Assembly (NCBI RefSeq): GCF_016863535.1
Contig: NZ_BOPB01000014.1
Location: 186,001-250,000, forward strand
Length of the DNA stretch: 64,000 nucleotides
Reading direction: 5' to 3'
Source: Micromonospora lutea
GTDB lineage: Bacteria; Actinomycetota; Actinomycetes; Mycobacteriales; Micromonosporaceae
Of the stretch, positions 52,874-60,842 are shown piece by piece (the stretch's first letter is position 1; each line of letters opens with the position of its first letter). The translations under genes and the position numbers were made by a program. The notes under the pieces were generated by a model. That model searched no databases. It was not told the DNA's origin and worked only from the letters and a program-made list of their open reading frames with translations.

Positions 52874-53586
52874 GCGTGCGGAGTGAGCCGGTGAGTGCGC
52901 CGGGTGCCGGCCGGACCGTGCTGGTCACCGGCGGTTCCAGCGGACTGGGCGCGGCGGTGGTGACGGCGGTGGCCGCCGCCGGTGGGCGACCCCTGGTGCT
53001 GGACCGGCAGGCGCCGGCCGACGGGGTGCCCTGGGTGGAGTGCGACCTGGCCGACACCCGCAGCGCCGAGGCGGCCACCCGCGAGCTGGCCGAGCGGGTG
53101 GGCGGGTTGGACGGCGTGGTCACCGCCGCCGGCATCGACGTGCCGGGCCGGCTCGCCGACGTGCCCGGCGAGACCTGGGAACGGATCATCGCCGTCGACC
53201 TGCTGGCCACCGCCGCGGTGGTCCGGGCCGCACTGCCGTTCCTGGTTGCCTCCCGGGGCGCCGTCGTGACGGTGGCCTCCACCCTCGGCGTCAAGGCGGT
53301 CAGCGACGCGACGGCGTACTGCGCGGCGAAGTTCGGGGTGGTGGGGTTCACCCGGGCGCTCGCCGCCGAGATGGCCGGCACGGTGGGTGTCACGCTGCTC
53401 ATCCCGGGTGGGATGCGGACGGCGTTCTTCGACGAGCGTGACCCGCAGTACCGGCCCGGAGCGGACGCGATCCTCAACGAGCCGGCCGACACCGCCGCCG
53501 CCGTGATGTTCGCCCTGTCCCAGCCGGCCGGTTGCGCGATCCGCGAGATGGTGGTCTGCGCCGATCAGGAGACGTCGTACCCGTGA
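52870..53586 (+). CDS. classical short-chain dehydrogenase/reductase, heptose operon
   Basis: A 238-residue SDR. Cofactor motif TGGSSGLG (20-27), CDLADTRSA (adenine-binding acid), TAAG (instead of NNAG), catalytic Ser137 and Tyr150-x3-Lys154 (YCAAK), and the P-G-G-M-R-T loop are all present. It is a classical SDR, not the extended SDR type of ADP-heptose epimerase HldD, yet it sits where HldD would be expected. It may oxidise or reduce the heptose or a later intermediate. GTG at 52870 overlaps the HldE stop by 4 nt. Confidence 0.87.
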   Translation: MSVRSEPVSAPGAGRTVLVTGGSSGLGAAVVTAVAAAGGRPLVLDRQAPADGVPWVECDLADTRSAEAATRELAERVGGLDGVVTAAGIDVPGRLADVPGETWERIIAVDLLATAAVVRAALPFLVASRGAVVTVASTLGVKAVSDATAYCAAKFGVVGFTRALAAEMAGTVGVTLLIPGGMRTAFFDERDPQYRPGADAILNEPADTAAAVMFALSQPAGCAIREMVVCADQETSYP

Positions 53587-54536
53587 TCCTGGCGCTGCGT
53601 GCCCTCGGCGTCGGTGACCTCGCCACCGTGGTCCCGGCGTTGCGGGCGCTGCGCGCGGCCCATCCGGACGAGCAACTGGTGCTCGCCGCGCCGGCCTGGC
53701 TCGGGCCGTTGGTCGAGCTGGTCGGTGGGGTGGACCGGCTGCTGCCCACCGACGGCCTGGAGCGGCTGGACCGGCCCGTCGGGCGGGTGGAGGTGGCGGT
53801 CAACCTGCACGGTCAGGGTCCGCAGTCGCACCGGCTGTTGGCCGCCGTCCGCCCCGGCCGGTTGCTCGCCTTCGCCAACGCCGAGGTGCCGCACGCCGAC
53901 GGGCCGGAGTGGGACGACGACGAGCACGAGGTGTCGCGCTGGTGCCGGCTGCTGCGTGGGTACGGCATTCCGGCCGATCCGACCGACCTGGAGCTCCGCC
54001 GACCGGGCCCGGAGGTGGCGGTCCGTGGTGTCACGGTGCTGCACCCCGGCTCGAAGGAGCCGGCCAAGCGCTGGCCGGCCGGCCGGTACACGGCACTGGC
54101 CCGGGAGCTGACCGGGCGGGGACACCGGGTGGTGCTGACCGGCAGCGCGGCGGAGCGGGCCGTGACCGCCCGCATCGCGTACCAGGCCGGACTGCCCGCC
54201 GCTTCGGTGCTGGCTGGCCGGACGAACCTGGCCCAGCTCGCCGCGCTGATCGCCGGGGCTCGCCTGGTGATCAGTGGGGACACCGGAGTGGCGCATCTGG
54301 CCACCGGCTACCGCACCCCGTCGGTGGTGTTGTTCGGTCCGGTTCCACCCACTCGGTGGGGCCCCCCGCCGGAGCGCCGACGGCACCGGGCGCTCTGGGC
54401 CGGTACGCGCGCATGGCCGGAGTGGAACGGGGTAGGTGACCATCCCACAATGGTCGCCCTCGGTGTGGACGAGGTGCTGGCCGCCGTCGACGAGGTGGAG
54501 CGGGCGGTGCGGGTGGACCGTGCGGTTGCGGCGTAG
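53583..54536 (+). CDS. GT9-family glycosyltransferase (second copy)
   Basis: A 317-residue enzyme of the ADP-heptosyltransferase family. It starts VILALRALGVGDLATVVPALRALRAAHP, with VLHPGSKEPAKRWPAGRYTALA, VVLTGSAAERAV and LVISGDTGVAHLATGYRTPSVVLFGP, which is the donor-site signature of the family. Together with the GT9 half of the fusion at 46885 it would add successive heptoses. GTG at 53583 overlaps the SDR stop by 4 nt, and its own end overlaps the topoisomerase frame by 17 nt. Confidence 0.88.
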   Translation: MILALRALGVGDLATVVPALRALRAAHPDEQLVLAAPAWLGPLVELVGGVDRLLPTDGLERLDRPVGRVEVAVNLHGQGPQSHRLLAAVRPGRLLAFANAEVPHADGPEWDDDEHEVSRWCRLLRGYGIPADPTDLELRRPGPEVAVRGVTVLHPGSKEPAKRWPAGRYTALARELTGRGHRVVLTGSAAERAVTARIAYQAGLPAASVLAGRTNLAQLAALIAGARLVISGDTGVAHLATGYRTPSVVLFGPVPPTRWGPPPERRRHRALWAGTRAWPEWNGVGDHPTMVALGVDEVLAAVDEVERAVRVDRAVAA

Positions 54537-55503
54537 CGATCCGGGTCGGCCGGGGTACCGGCGACGTCGGCGCGGCAGGGGCTGGTCGTTCCTGGACCCG
54601 CGCGGCGAGCCGGTGCGCGACCCCGACGAGCTGGCCCGGCTGCGGGCACTGGTCATCCCGCCGGCCTGGCAGGACGTGTGGATCTCGTCGTACCCCAACG
54701 GACACATCCAGGCCATCGGCGTGGACGCGGCCGGTCGCAAGCAGTACCTCTACCACCCGTTGTGGCGGCAGCGGCAGGACGAGGCGAAGTTCGACCATGT
54801 GCTGGAGGTGGCGGGCCGGCTGCCGTTGCTGCGTGAGCGGGTCGACCATGACCTGACGGTGCGGGGGCTGCGCCGCGAGCGGGTACTGGCGACGGTGACC
54901 CGACTGCTCGACATGGGCACCTTCCGGGTCGGCAGCGACCAGTACGCGGCGGGCGAGGATCCGACGTTCGGGGTGGCGACCCTGCGGCCTGAGCATGCCC
55001 GGCTGCGCCGGGGCTGCGTGCTGTTCGAGTTCCCGGCCAAGGGTGGCATCGAGCAGGTACGGCTGATCTCCGATCCGCAGTTGTGCCGGGTACTGACCGA
55101 CCTGAGTCGGCGTCGGCGGGCGGCGGACCGGTTGTTCGGCTACTGGGACGGGCAGCAGTGGCGGGACGTACGGGCCGACGAGGTCAACGACTACCTCCGC
55201 GAGGCCAGCGGCGGCGAGATGACCGCGAAGGACTTCCGCACCTGGCATGCGACGGTACGGGCGGCGACGGAGTTGGCCGGGTTCGCTGCCGCCCGGTCGG
55301 TGACCGCCCGTCGCCGGGCGGTGGCGGCGGTGATGAGGCAGGTGGCGGAACTGCTCGGCAACACGCCGACGGTGGCTCGCGCATCGTACGTGGACCCGAG
55401 GGTGGTGGATCTGTTCCATGACGGCGTGGTCGCCCCGGTGACCGAGGGGACCTCTCCGGAGCAGGCCGAGCGGGCGGTGCTGACCCTGCTGGCGCGGGCC
55501 TGA
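54520..55503 (+). CDS. bacterial DNA topoisomerase IB
   Basis: A 327-residue type IB topoisomerase of the poxvirus-like bacterial group, which relaxes supercoils through a 3'-phosphotyrosyl intermediate. Segments: the start RGEPVRDPDELARLRALVIPPAWQDVWIS, YPNGHIQAIGVDAAGRKQYLYHPLW, RHVLF-like GCVLFEFPAKGG, KDFRTWHATVRAATEL (catalytic Arg/Lys region) and the nucleophile in ASYVDPRVVDLF. GTG at 54520 lies within the GT9 end, so expression is coupled to the operon, though the role is unrelated. Confidence 0.9.
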   Translation: MRLRRSDPGRPGYRRRRRGRGWSFLDPRGEPVRDPDELARLRALVIPPAWQDVWISSYPNGHIQAIGVDAAGRKQYLYHPLWRQRQDEAKFDHVLEVAGRLPLLRERVDHDLTVRGLRRERVLATVTRLLDMGTFRVGSDQYAAGEDPTFGVATLRPEHARLRRGCVLFEFPAKGGIEQVRLISDPQLCRVLTDLSRRRRAADRLFGYWDGQQWRDVRADEVNDYLREASGGEMTAKDFRTWHATVRAATELAGFAAARSVTARRRAVAAVMRQVAELLGNTPTVARASYVDPRVVDLFHDGVVAPVTEGTSPEQAERAVLTLLARA

Positions 55504-55512
55504 CCGGGGGCG

Positions 55513-56319
55513 TCAACCACCGTTGGTCGGGCTGTCGCGTGTCGACGGGTCGGCATCGCGGGTGGGGCCGGCGGTCCGGGCGTCGATCATGACGGCCACG
55601 CCGTCGAGGATCCGGTCCAGCCCGAACCGCCATTCGAGGTCGATGTCGTCCTCGTCGTCGTACTCCTCGCCCTCGGCCAGCAGTTCGTGGATCGCCGGGT
55701 AGGGGCCGGAGCCGGTGACCACGGCGAGATGACGCCAGTAGCGCAGGCCCACCTGCTCGGGCGTCTGTCCGGTCCGGGCGGCGGCCTCGGCGATGTCGGC
55801 GGTGAGCGTGGCCCAGCTGCGGGCGTACCCACTGACCAGCATGATCGCGGAGACCCGCTCGGTGCCCCGCAGGCCGGTGCCGCGCAGCGCGGTGAGCCCG
55901 TACTCCAGCCACCGCACCTGGTTCGGAGTGATGGGTGGGCCGCTGATCGGCACGTGTCGCGTCCAGGGCTGTCGGCGCATCGCGGTGACGTGGCCCTCAC
56001 CCCAGCGAGCCAGTGCCGGTCGCCAGCCCTCGTCGACGCCGCGCGGGGTCGGTGGTGGGCCGAACGCGGTGTCCACCATGAAGTCGAGCAGGTCCTGTTT
56101 GGTCGGCACGTACCGGTACAGCGACATCGTCGCCACGCCGAGCTCGGTGGCCACCCGGCTCATCGACACCGCCGCCAGCCCTTCGGCCTGGGCGATCTGG
56201 ATCCCGGCGGCGACGACCTGGTCCAGGCTGAGGCTGCGTTTCGGACCACGGCTCGGGCGGTCACGCAGGCCCCAGGCGAGCGCGACGTTCTCGGGCAGCT
56301 CGACGTCGGGTCCGTCCAC
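55513..56319 (-). CDS. TetR-family regulator
   Basis: A 268-residue repressor. The N-terminal helix-turn-helix is LDQVVAAGIQIAQAEGLAAVSMSRVATELGVATMSLYRYVPTKQDLLDFMVD, and the C-terminal TetR_C-like domain binds an unknown ligand. It is divergent from the ABC exporter, with half-sites in between that it probably binds. GTG at 56319 follows GGGAGGTGGA; a longer frame upstream would cross the operators. It converges on the topoisomerase gene with 9 nt between. Confidence 0.9.
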   Translation of the reverse strand: MDGPDVELPENVALAWGLRDRPSRGPKRSLSLDQVVAAGIQIAQAEGLAAVSMSRVATELGVATMSLYRYVPTKQDLLDFMVDTAFGPPPTPRGVDEGWRPALARWGEGHVTAMRRQPWTRHVPISGPPITPNQVRWLEYGLTALRGTGLRGTERVSAIMLVSGYARSWATLTADIAEAAARTGQTPEQVGLRYWRHLAVVTGSGPYPAIHELLAEGEEYDDEDDIDLEWRFGLDRILDGVAVMIDARTAGPTRDADPSTRDSPTNGG

Positions 56320-56359
56320 TCCACCTCCCAGATCGGCGTTTGACCGCCAGCATATCTTC

Positions 56360-56390
56360 TGCGTATGGTCTACGCATATTGGCGTACGAC
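56360..56390. promoter_or_regulatory. TetR operator with three GCGTA half-sites
   Basis: GCGTA (56361-56365), TACGC (56371-56375) and GCGTA (56382-56386) are spaced by 5 and 6 nt. The first two extend to TGCGTA-N5-TACGCA. They lie in the 96-bp gap between tetR and the ABC ATPase gene. Confidence 0.6.
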
Positions 56391-56415
56391 ATACACAGAT
56401 AACGGAGAGTGTTCT

Positions 56416-57381
56416 ATGGTCCACGGACCGCCAGCGGTCGAGCTGGTCGACCTACGCAAGTCCTTCGGAGACGTCGTCGTGCTCGACGGGCTGACCCTGC
56501 GAGTGCCCACGGGCGGGGTGCACGCCCTGCTGGGCCAGAACGGGGCCGGCAAGACCACCACGGTGCGGATCCTGGCGACACTGACCCGACCCGACTCGGG
56601 TACCGCCCGGGTCGCCGGTTACGACGTGGTGCGTGAGCGGCGGCGGGTGCGCCGGACGATCAGCCTCGCCGGTCAGCACGCGGCGCTCGACGACGGGCAG
56701 ACCGGGGTGGAGAACCTGACCATGCTGGCCCGGCTCACCGGGCTACGGGCACCGGCGGCCCGTGCCCGGGCCGCGGCGCTGCTGGACCGCTTCGACCTGG
56801 CCGACGCCGCCCGCCGGCAGGTGATCACGTACTCCGGTGGGATGCGGCGGCGTCTCGACCTGGCGGCCAGCCTGGTCGGCGCCCCGTCGGTGATCTTTCT
56901 GGACGAGCCCACCACCGGCCTGGACCCGCGCAGTCGGCAGGCGCTGTGGGAGGTGATCGGCGAGTTGGCCGGTGCCGGGGTGACGGTGCTGCTCACCACG
57001 CAGTACCTGGAGGAGGCCGACCGCCTGGCCGACCAGATCATGGTGCTGCACGGCGGCGCGCTCGTCGCCGAGGGGACCGCCGCCGACCTCAAGCGTCGCT
57101 TCGGTGCCCAGCGGTTGGAGCTGACCTGGCGCGACGCCGCCGGACTGGCCGAGGCGACGCGACGGTTGGGTGACCGCGTCACCCACCGCGAGCCGGCCCG
57201 GCTGTCGTTGTCGGTGGCCACCGAGGGCAGCGCGCCACAGGTCCGCGCCCTGCTCGACGAGGTCGATCCGGACCGGCACGGGGTGGTCCGGTTCACCGTC
57301 CGGGAGGCCACCCTCGACGATGTCTTCTTCACCCTCACCGGTCGTCCGGCCAGCCCTGAGCGGGAGGTGGCCGGTGTCTGA
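56416..57381 (+). CDS. ABC transporter ATP-binding protein, DrrA-like
   Basis: A 321-residue ATPase of the daunorubicin-resistance type. Walker A GQNGAGKTT (from residue 40), Q-loop SLAGQHAALDD, signature TYSGGMRRRLDLA, Walker B VIFLDEPTTGLDP, H-loop TTQYLEEADRLAD, and the C-terminal domain typical of DrrA. It powers the export of a hydrophobic compound with the permease that follows. ATG at 56416 follows GGAGAG. The divergent TetR probably represses it until the substrate appears. Confidence 0.93.
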   Translation: MVHGPPAVELVDLRKSFGDVVVLDGLTLRVPTGGVHALLGQNGAGKTTTVRILATLTRPDSGTARVAGYDVVRERRRVRRTISLAGQHAALDDGQTGVENLTMLARLTGLRAPAARARAAALLDRFDLADAARRQVITYSGGMRRRLDLAASLVGAPSVIFLDEPTTGLDPRSRQALWEVIGELAGAGVTVLLTTQYLEEADRLADQIMVLHGGALVAEGTAADLKRRFGAQRLELTWRDAAGLAEATRRLGDRVTHREPARLSLSVATEGSAPQVRALLDEVDPDRHGVVRFTVREATLDDVFFTLTGRPASPEREVAGV

Positions 57382-58138
57382 GCTGACTCTCCGACCGACG
57401 CACGCCGCAGTGATGATCGGCCGATGCGTGCGGCTGTCCCGGCGTAACGTCGACGCGCTGCTCACCTCGCTGCTGCTGCCGGTGATCCTGATGCTGCTCT
57501 TCGTCTACCTCTTCGGTGGGGCGATCGAGACCGGCTCGGCGTACGTGACCTACGTGGTGCCCGGCGTGCTGCTGCTCTGCGCCGGCTTCGGTGCGGCCGG
57601 CACCGCGGTCAGCGTCACCACCGACCTGACCAACGGCATGATCGAACGGCTGCGCACGATGGATGTCGGCGCCACCTCCATCCTCACCGGGCACGTGGTG
57701 GCGAGCGTGGCCCGCAACGCGGTCTCCACGGTGCTGGTGCTGGGGGTGGCCGTTGCCATCGGGTTCCGGCCGGCCGTCGCGCCGCTGCGCTGGTTGGCCG
57801 CCGCCGGGGTGCTGCTGCTGTTCCTCCTGGCGGTGTCGTGGCTGTCAGCGGCGTTCGGGCTGTTGGCCCGGACCCCGGAGGCGGCGAACGGCTACACCTT
57901 CCTGGTGATGTTCCTGCCCTATCCGAGCAGTGCCTTCGTACCGGTCGAGACCATGCCCAGCTGGCTGCGTGGCTTTGCCGAGCATCAGCCGGTCACCCCG
58001 GTCATCGAGTCCCTGCGCGGGCTGCTGCTGGACACCCCGGTCGGCACCGCGCCCACCCAGGCGGTGGCCTGGTGCGTGGGCCTGCTCGCCCTCGCCGTCC
58101 TGCTGTCCGGCGTGCTCTTCCGCCGCCGAGTCGCCTGA
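57374..58138 (+). CDS. ABC-2-type permease, DrrB-like
   Basis: A 254-residue membrane protein with six helices, containing LLLPVILMLLFVYLFGGAI, VVPGVLLLCAGFGAAG and PYPSSAFVPVETMPSWLRGFAEHQPVTPVIESLRGLLLD, the ABC-2 signature. GTG at 57374 overlaps the ATPase gene by 8 nt, so the two are translated together as an exporter. Substrate unknown. A convergent hairpin follows. Confidence 0.92.
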   Translation: MSELTLRPTHAAVMIGRCVRLSRRNVDALLTSLLLPVILMLLFVYLFGGAIETGSAYVTYVVPGVLLLCAGFGAAGTAVSVTTDLTNGMIERLRTMDVGATSILTGHVVASVARNAVSTVLVLGVAVAIGFRPAVAPLRWLAAAGVLLLFLLAVSWLSAAFGLLARTPEAANGYTFLVMFLPYPSSAFVPVETMPSWLRGFAEHQPVTPVIESLRGLLLDTPVGTAPTQAVAWCVGLLALAVLLSGVLFRRRVA

Positions 58139-58156
58139 CCTCACCCCACCCGCCTT

Positions 58157-58205
58157 GATCATGAGGTTGACGGCGGTCTCGAAAACTGCCGCCAACCTCA
58201 TGATC
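58157..58205. terminator. long hairpin between convergent genes
   Basis: Arms of 21 nt (GATCATGAGGTTG, then ACGGCGGT, and its complement at 58185-58205) with two mismatches around a 7-nt loop. Probably a bidirectional terminator; the sequence resembles other dispersed palindromes. Confidence 0.75.
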
Positions 58206-58232
58206 GACGGGTCAGGTGGGGCGGAGGGCGGA

Positions 58233-58736
58233 TCAGTCGTTGAGGATCTGGGAGAGACGGTCGCGGAAGCGGCGCTCGGACGGGCTGACCTCGGTGCCGC
58301 CGAGGCCGAGCACGCCGCCGGTGCTGGCCGCCCCGACCACCTGATCGGCGATCTCCACCAGCCAGTGCCGGTACGCGCCCGCCTCACCCTCGTCCACCTT
58401 GGCCGCCAGCAGTGCCGTCGCCTCCTTCGCCCGGCCCAGCACGTCCTCGGCGTAGCCGCGCGGGTCGGCGGGCTCGATGACCGGCAGCTCCTCACCGGCC
58501 TCCGGGTCACCGACCCGAGTGACGATCTCACCGGCCACGGCGGCCACCAGCGGACTGGCCGACTCCCGTCCGCCGGCGATGGTCTCCAGGCCGGCGGCCC
58601 CCTCGGCCATCGTCGCCTTGGTGCCGTCGGACTCGGCGGCGCTCGCCGCGGTGAGCACCGACTGCGGCAGGCCGACCAGCAGCCCCCACTCCTCGTCGGA
58701 GAAACCGAAACCGGTGTACGCCGGCTCTTCGATCAC
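58233..58736 (-). CDS. conserved hypothetical protein, 167 residues
   Basis: A soluble acidic protein. The N-terminus IEEPAYTGFGFSDEEWGLLVGLPQSVLTAASAAE is followed by a helical stretch with YAEDVLGRAKEATALLAAKVDEGEAGAYRHWLVEIADQVVGAAS and a C-terminal LSPSERRF-like end. I know of no function. GTG at 58736 is preferred because GGAGGGG lies about 8 nt upstream; GTG 58763 is also in frame. It sits between the ABC permease and recQ genes. Confidence 0.6.
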   Translation of the reverse strand: MIEEPAYTGFGFSDEEWGLLVGLPQSVLTAASAAESDGTKATMAEGAAGLETIAGGRESASPLVAAVAGEIVTRVGDPEAGEELPVIEPADPRGYAEDVLGRAKEATALLAAKVDEGEAGAYRHWLVEIADQVVGAASTGGVLGLGGTEVSPSERRFRDRLSQILND

Positions 58737-58822
58737 GACCCGCCCCTCCCGCTCATCGTTCACGTTCTCGTCAACCGCGCCACGCGCGGCGGCCCGGTCC
58801 GATCGCCGGCAGCCGGCTCAGG

Positions 58823-60454
58823 CTAGTCCAGGGTCAGCAGACCCTGTTCGGACACCACGCTGACCGACAGCGTCTTGTACCCGACCTCGTCGAACAGGAC
58901 CGTCATCCGGCCCTCCTCGTAGCTGAGCACCAGGCCGGAACCCCACTCGGCGTGCCGCACCTGGCTGTGTACGGGGAACGGGCCGACCGAGCCGTCGTCG
59001 GGCACGCTGGTGCCCGCGTGGCAGTTGTCGCAGTGCCCGCAGATCTCGGTCATCTGCTCGCCGAAGTAGGCCAGCAACGTCTGCCCCCGGCAGGCACTGG
59101 TCTCGGCGAAGGCACGCATCATGTCGGTACGTGACCGGGTCAGGCTCTGCTGCCGTTCCGCCTCGGCCACCGCGGCCGCCGCCGCGTCCACCGGCTTCGG
59201 GGCGTAGCGGGGCGCGCTGACCCGCTGCCCCGCCGCCTGCTGAGCCGCGCCGACCTGCTCCAGCAGCGCGAGATACTGCCCGAGCTTGCGAGGGCCGAGC
59301 CCGGTCACCTCCCGCAGCTCCTTGCGGGTGGTCGGTCCGTGGCGCAGCAGCGCGGCCAGATCGCGCAGCTCGGTGGCGTCGGGCAGACCGCCGCTGAAGT
59401 AGCGTTGCAACCCGACATCTTCGGCCTGCCACAGCAGCAGGACCCGGGCCGGCTGCCCGTCGCGGCCGGCGCGGCCGATCTCCTGGAAGTAGCTGTCCGG
59501 CGAGTCGGGCAGGGCCATGTGCACCACCCAGGCGATGTTGGGCTTGTCGATACCCATGCCGAAGGCCGAGGTCGCCACCATGATCGGTACCTGATCGGCG
59601 AGGAACGCCTCGTGCAGCCGGGTCCGGGCGTTGGCCGGCATTCCGCCGTGGTAGTACTGCGCGGGAAAGCCCGAATCGGTCAGCCGGGCGGCCAACTCCT
59701 CGGCGGCGCGGCGGGTGGGCACGTAGATGATGCCGGGCCGCTCGTCCTCGCGCAGCAGCGCGATCAGCCGTCGCCACCGGTAGTCCTCGGTGGGGCAGTG
59801 CGCCACCTCGAAGAAGAGGTTGGGTCGGTCCAGGCCGGACACCACGATCTCGGGCTTGCGCAACCGCAGCCGGTTGACGATGTCGTCGCGTACCGGTGGG
59901 GAGGCGGTGGCGGTCAGCGCGACCACCGGTGGTCGGCCGATGCCCTCGATGAGCTGCCCGAGGGCCAGGTAGTCCGGCCGGAAGTCGTGGCCCCAGGCGG
60001 AGATGCAGTGTGCCTCGTCGATTGCCGCCAGCGCCGGCTTGAGCGCTCGGACCTCGGCCAGCCGGTCGGGGTTGGCCAACTGCTCCGGGGTGATGAAGAG
60101 GAACTCGGCCCGCCCCTCGCGGATCTCGGCGATCGCCTCGGCCTGCTGGGCCGGCGTCTCGTCCGAGCTGATCCGGACCGCTCGCAGCTCCGGCCGCTGC
60201 CGCTCGTTGAGCGCGGCGATCTGGTCCTGCTGGAGCGCCAGCAGCGGTGAGATCACCACGGTCGGGCCGGGGATCAGGCTGGCCGGGATCTGGTAGATCG
60301 CGGACTTGCCGGCGCCGGTGGGCAGCACCACCAGGGCGTCACGGCGGCGCATCACGGCTCGCATCGCGGCCAACTGGTTGGGCCGCAGGGCGGTCCAACC
60401 GAACAGGCTGCGCGCGGCTCGGCGCAACGACATCGAGTGCGTGGTCAGCTTCAT
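58823..60454 (-). CDS. recQ: RecQ-family ATP-dependent DNA helicase
   Basis: A 543-residue 3'-5' helicase involved in recombination and replication repair. Walker A PTGAGKS (45-51), DEAH box (146-149), motif III LTATASP, motif VI QEIGRAGRDGQPA, and a zinc-binding part with ACRGQTLLAYFGEQMTEICGHCDNC. It lacks an HRDC domain; the C-terminal HAEWGSGLVLSYEEGRMTVLFDEVGYKTLS region is a different end that some actinobacterial RecQ proteins have. ATG at 60454 gives a canonical start. Confidence 0.93.
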   Translation of the reverse strand: MKLTTHSMSLRRAARSLFGWTALRPNQLAAMRAVMRRRDALVVLPTGAGKSAIYQIPASLIPGPTVVISPLLALQQDQIAALNERQRPELRAVRISSDETPAQQAEAIAEIREGRAEFLFITPEQLANPDRLAEVRALKPALAAIDEAHCISAWGHDFRPDYLALGQLIEGIGRPPVVALTATASPPVRDDIVNRLRLRKPEIVVSGLDRPNLFFEVAHCPTEDYRWRRLIALLREDERPGIIYVPTRRAAEELAARLTDSGFPAQYYHGGMPANARTRLHEAFLADQVPIMVATSAFGMGIDKPNIAWVVHMALPDSPDSYFQEIGRAGRDGQPARVLLLWQAEDVGLQRYFSGGLPDATELRDLAALLRHGPTTRKELREVTGLGPRKLGQYLALLEQVGAAQQAAGQRVSAPRYAPKPVDAAAAAVAEAERQQSLTRSRTDMMRAFAETSACRGQTLLAYFGEQMTEICGHCDNCHAGTSVPDDGSVGPFPVHSQVRHAEWGSGLVLSYEEGRMTVLFDEVGYKTLSVSVVSEQGLLTLD

Positions 60455-60506
60455 CGAAGGCCGCAGGTACCCGGGAGGCTCCGCGCCGAAACCCGGCCGG
60501 ACCGGC

Positions 60507-60629
60507 TCAGCGGCGGAACATGGCACGGATGGCGAGGAGCAGCAACAGGCCGCCGACGACCAGGCCGAGCAGGCGTACGCCGGGGATGTCGGCCGCGCTC
60601 GTCGCGTCGGCCCGCAGTAGGGGGTCCAT
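60507..60629 (-). CDS. 40-residue single-pass membrane protein
   Basis: A very small frame starting MDPLLRADATSAADIPGV, with a transmembrane helix (LLGLVVGGLLLLLAIRAMF) and ending in RR. It is 52 nt upstream of the recQ start on the same strand. AT-rich DNA with possible promoter elements (TACAGT near 60665) lies upstream. I think it is real because codon bias and hydrophobicity are coherent. Confidence 0.55.
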   Translation of the reverse strand: MDPLLRADATSAADIPGVRLLGLVVGGLLLLLAIRAMFRR

Positions 60630-60842
60630 ACCCGCACTGTCGCGGTGCAGCGCTCCCAAGGCAACTGTAAGGTTTATTGACTATTGAGTGGCGCGGTGTG
60701 ACCATGTCTGCACCGCCAGCTGGCGGGAGTCCACGGCGGAACACGCGGGGGTACAGCGCCGAATGAGTGAGCGGCAGCGAGCGAATCATCAACTCAGCGT
60801 GGCGGTGTCTCATGGCGGCACGCAGCGAAGCGGAGCGCCGTC

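Noticed and set aside
46885-54536. Reading the heptose operon as an LPS inner-core locus
   Set aside because: The gene content and codon use of the whole window are those of an actinomycete, and no lipid A, Kdo or outer-membrane transport gene is present.
60646-60659. AGCGCTCCCA near 60650, resembling a CebR box
   Set aside because: Only the right half matches; the left half has three mismatches and no cellulose gene is adjacent.
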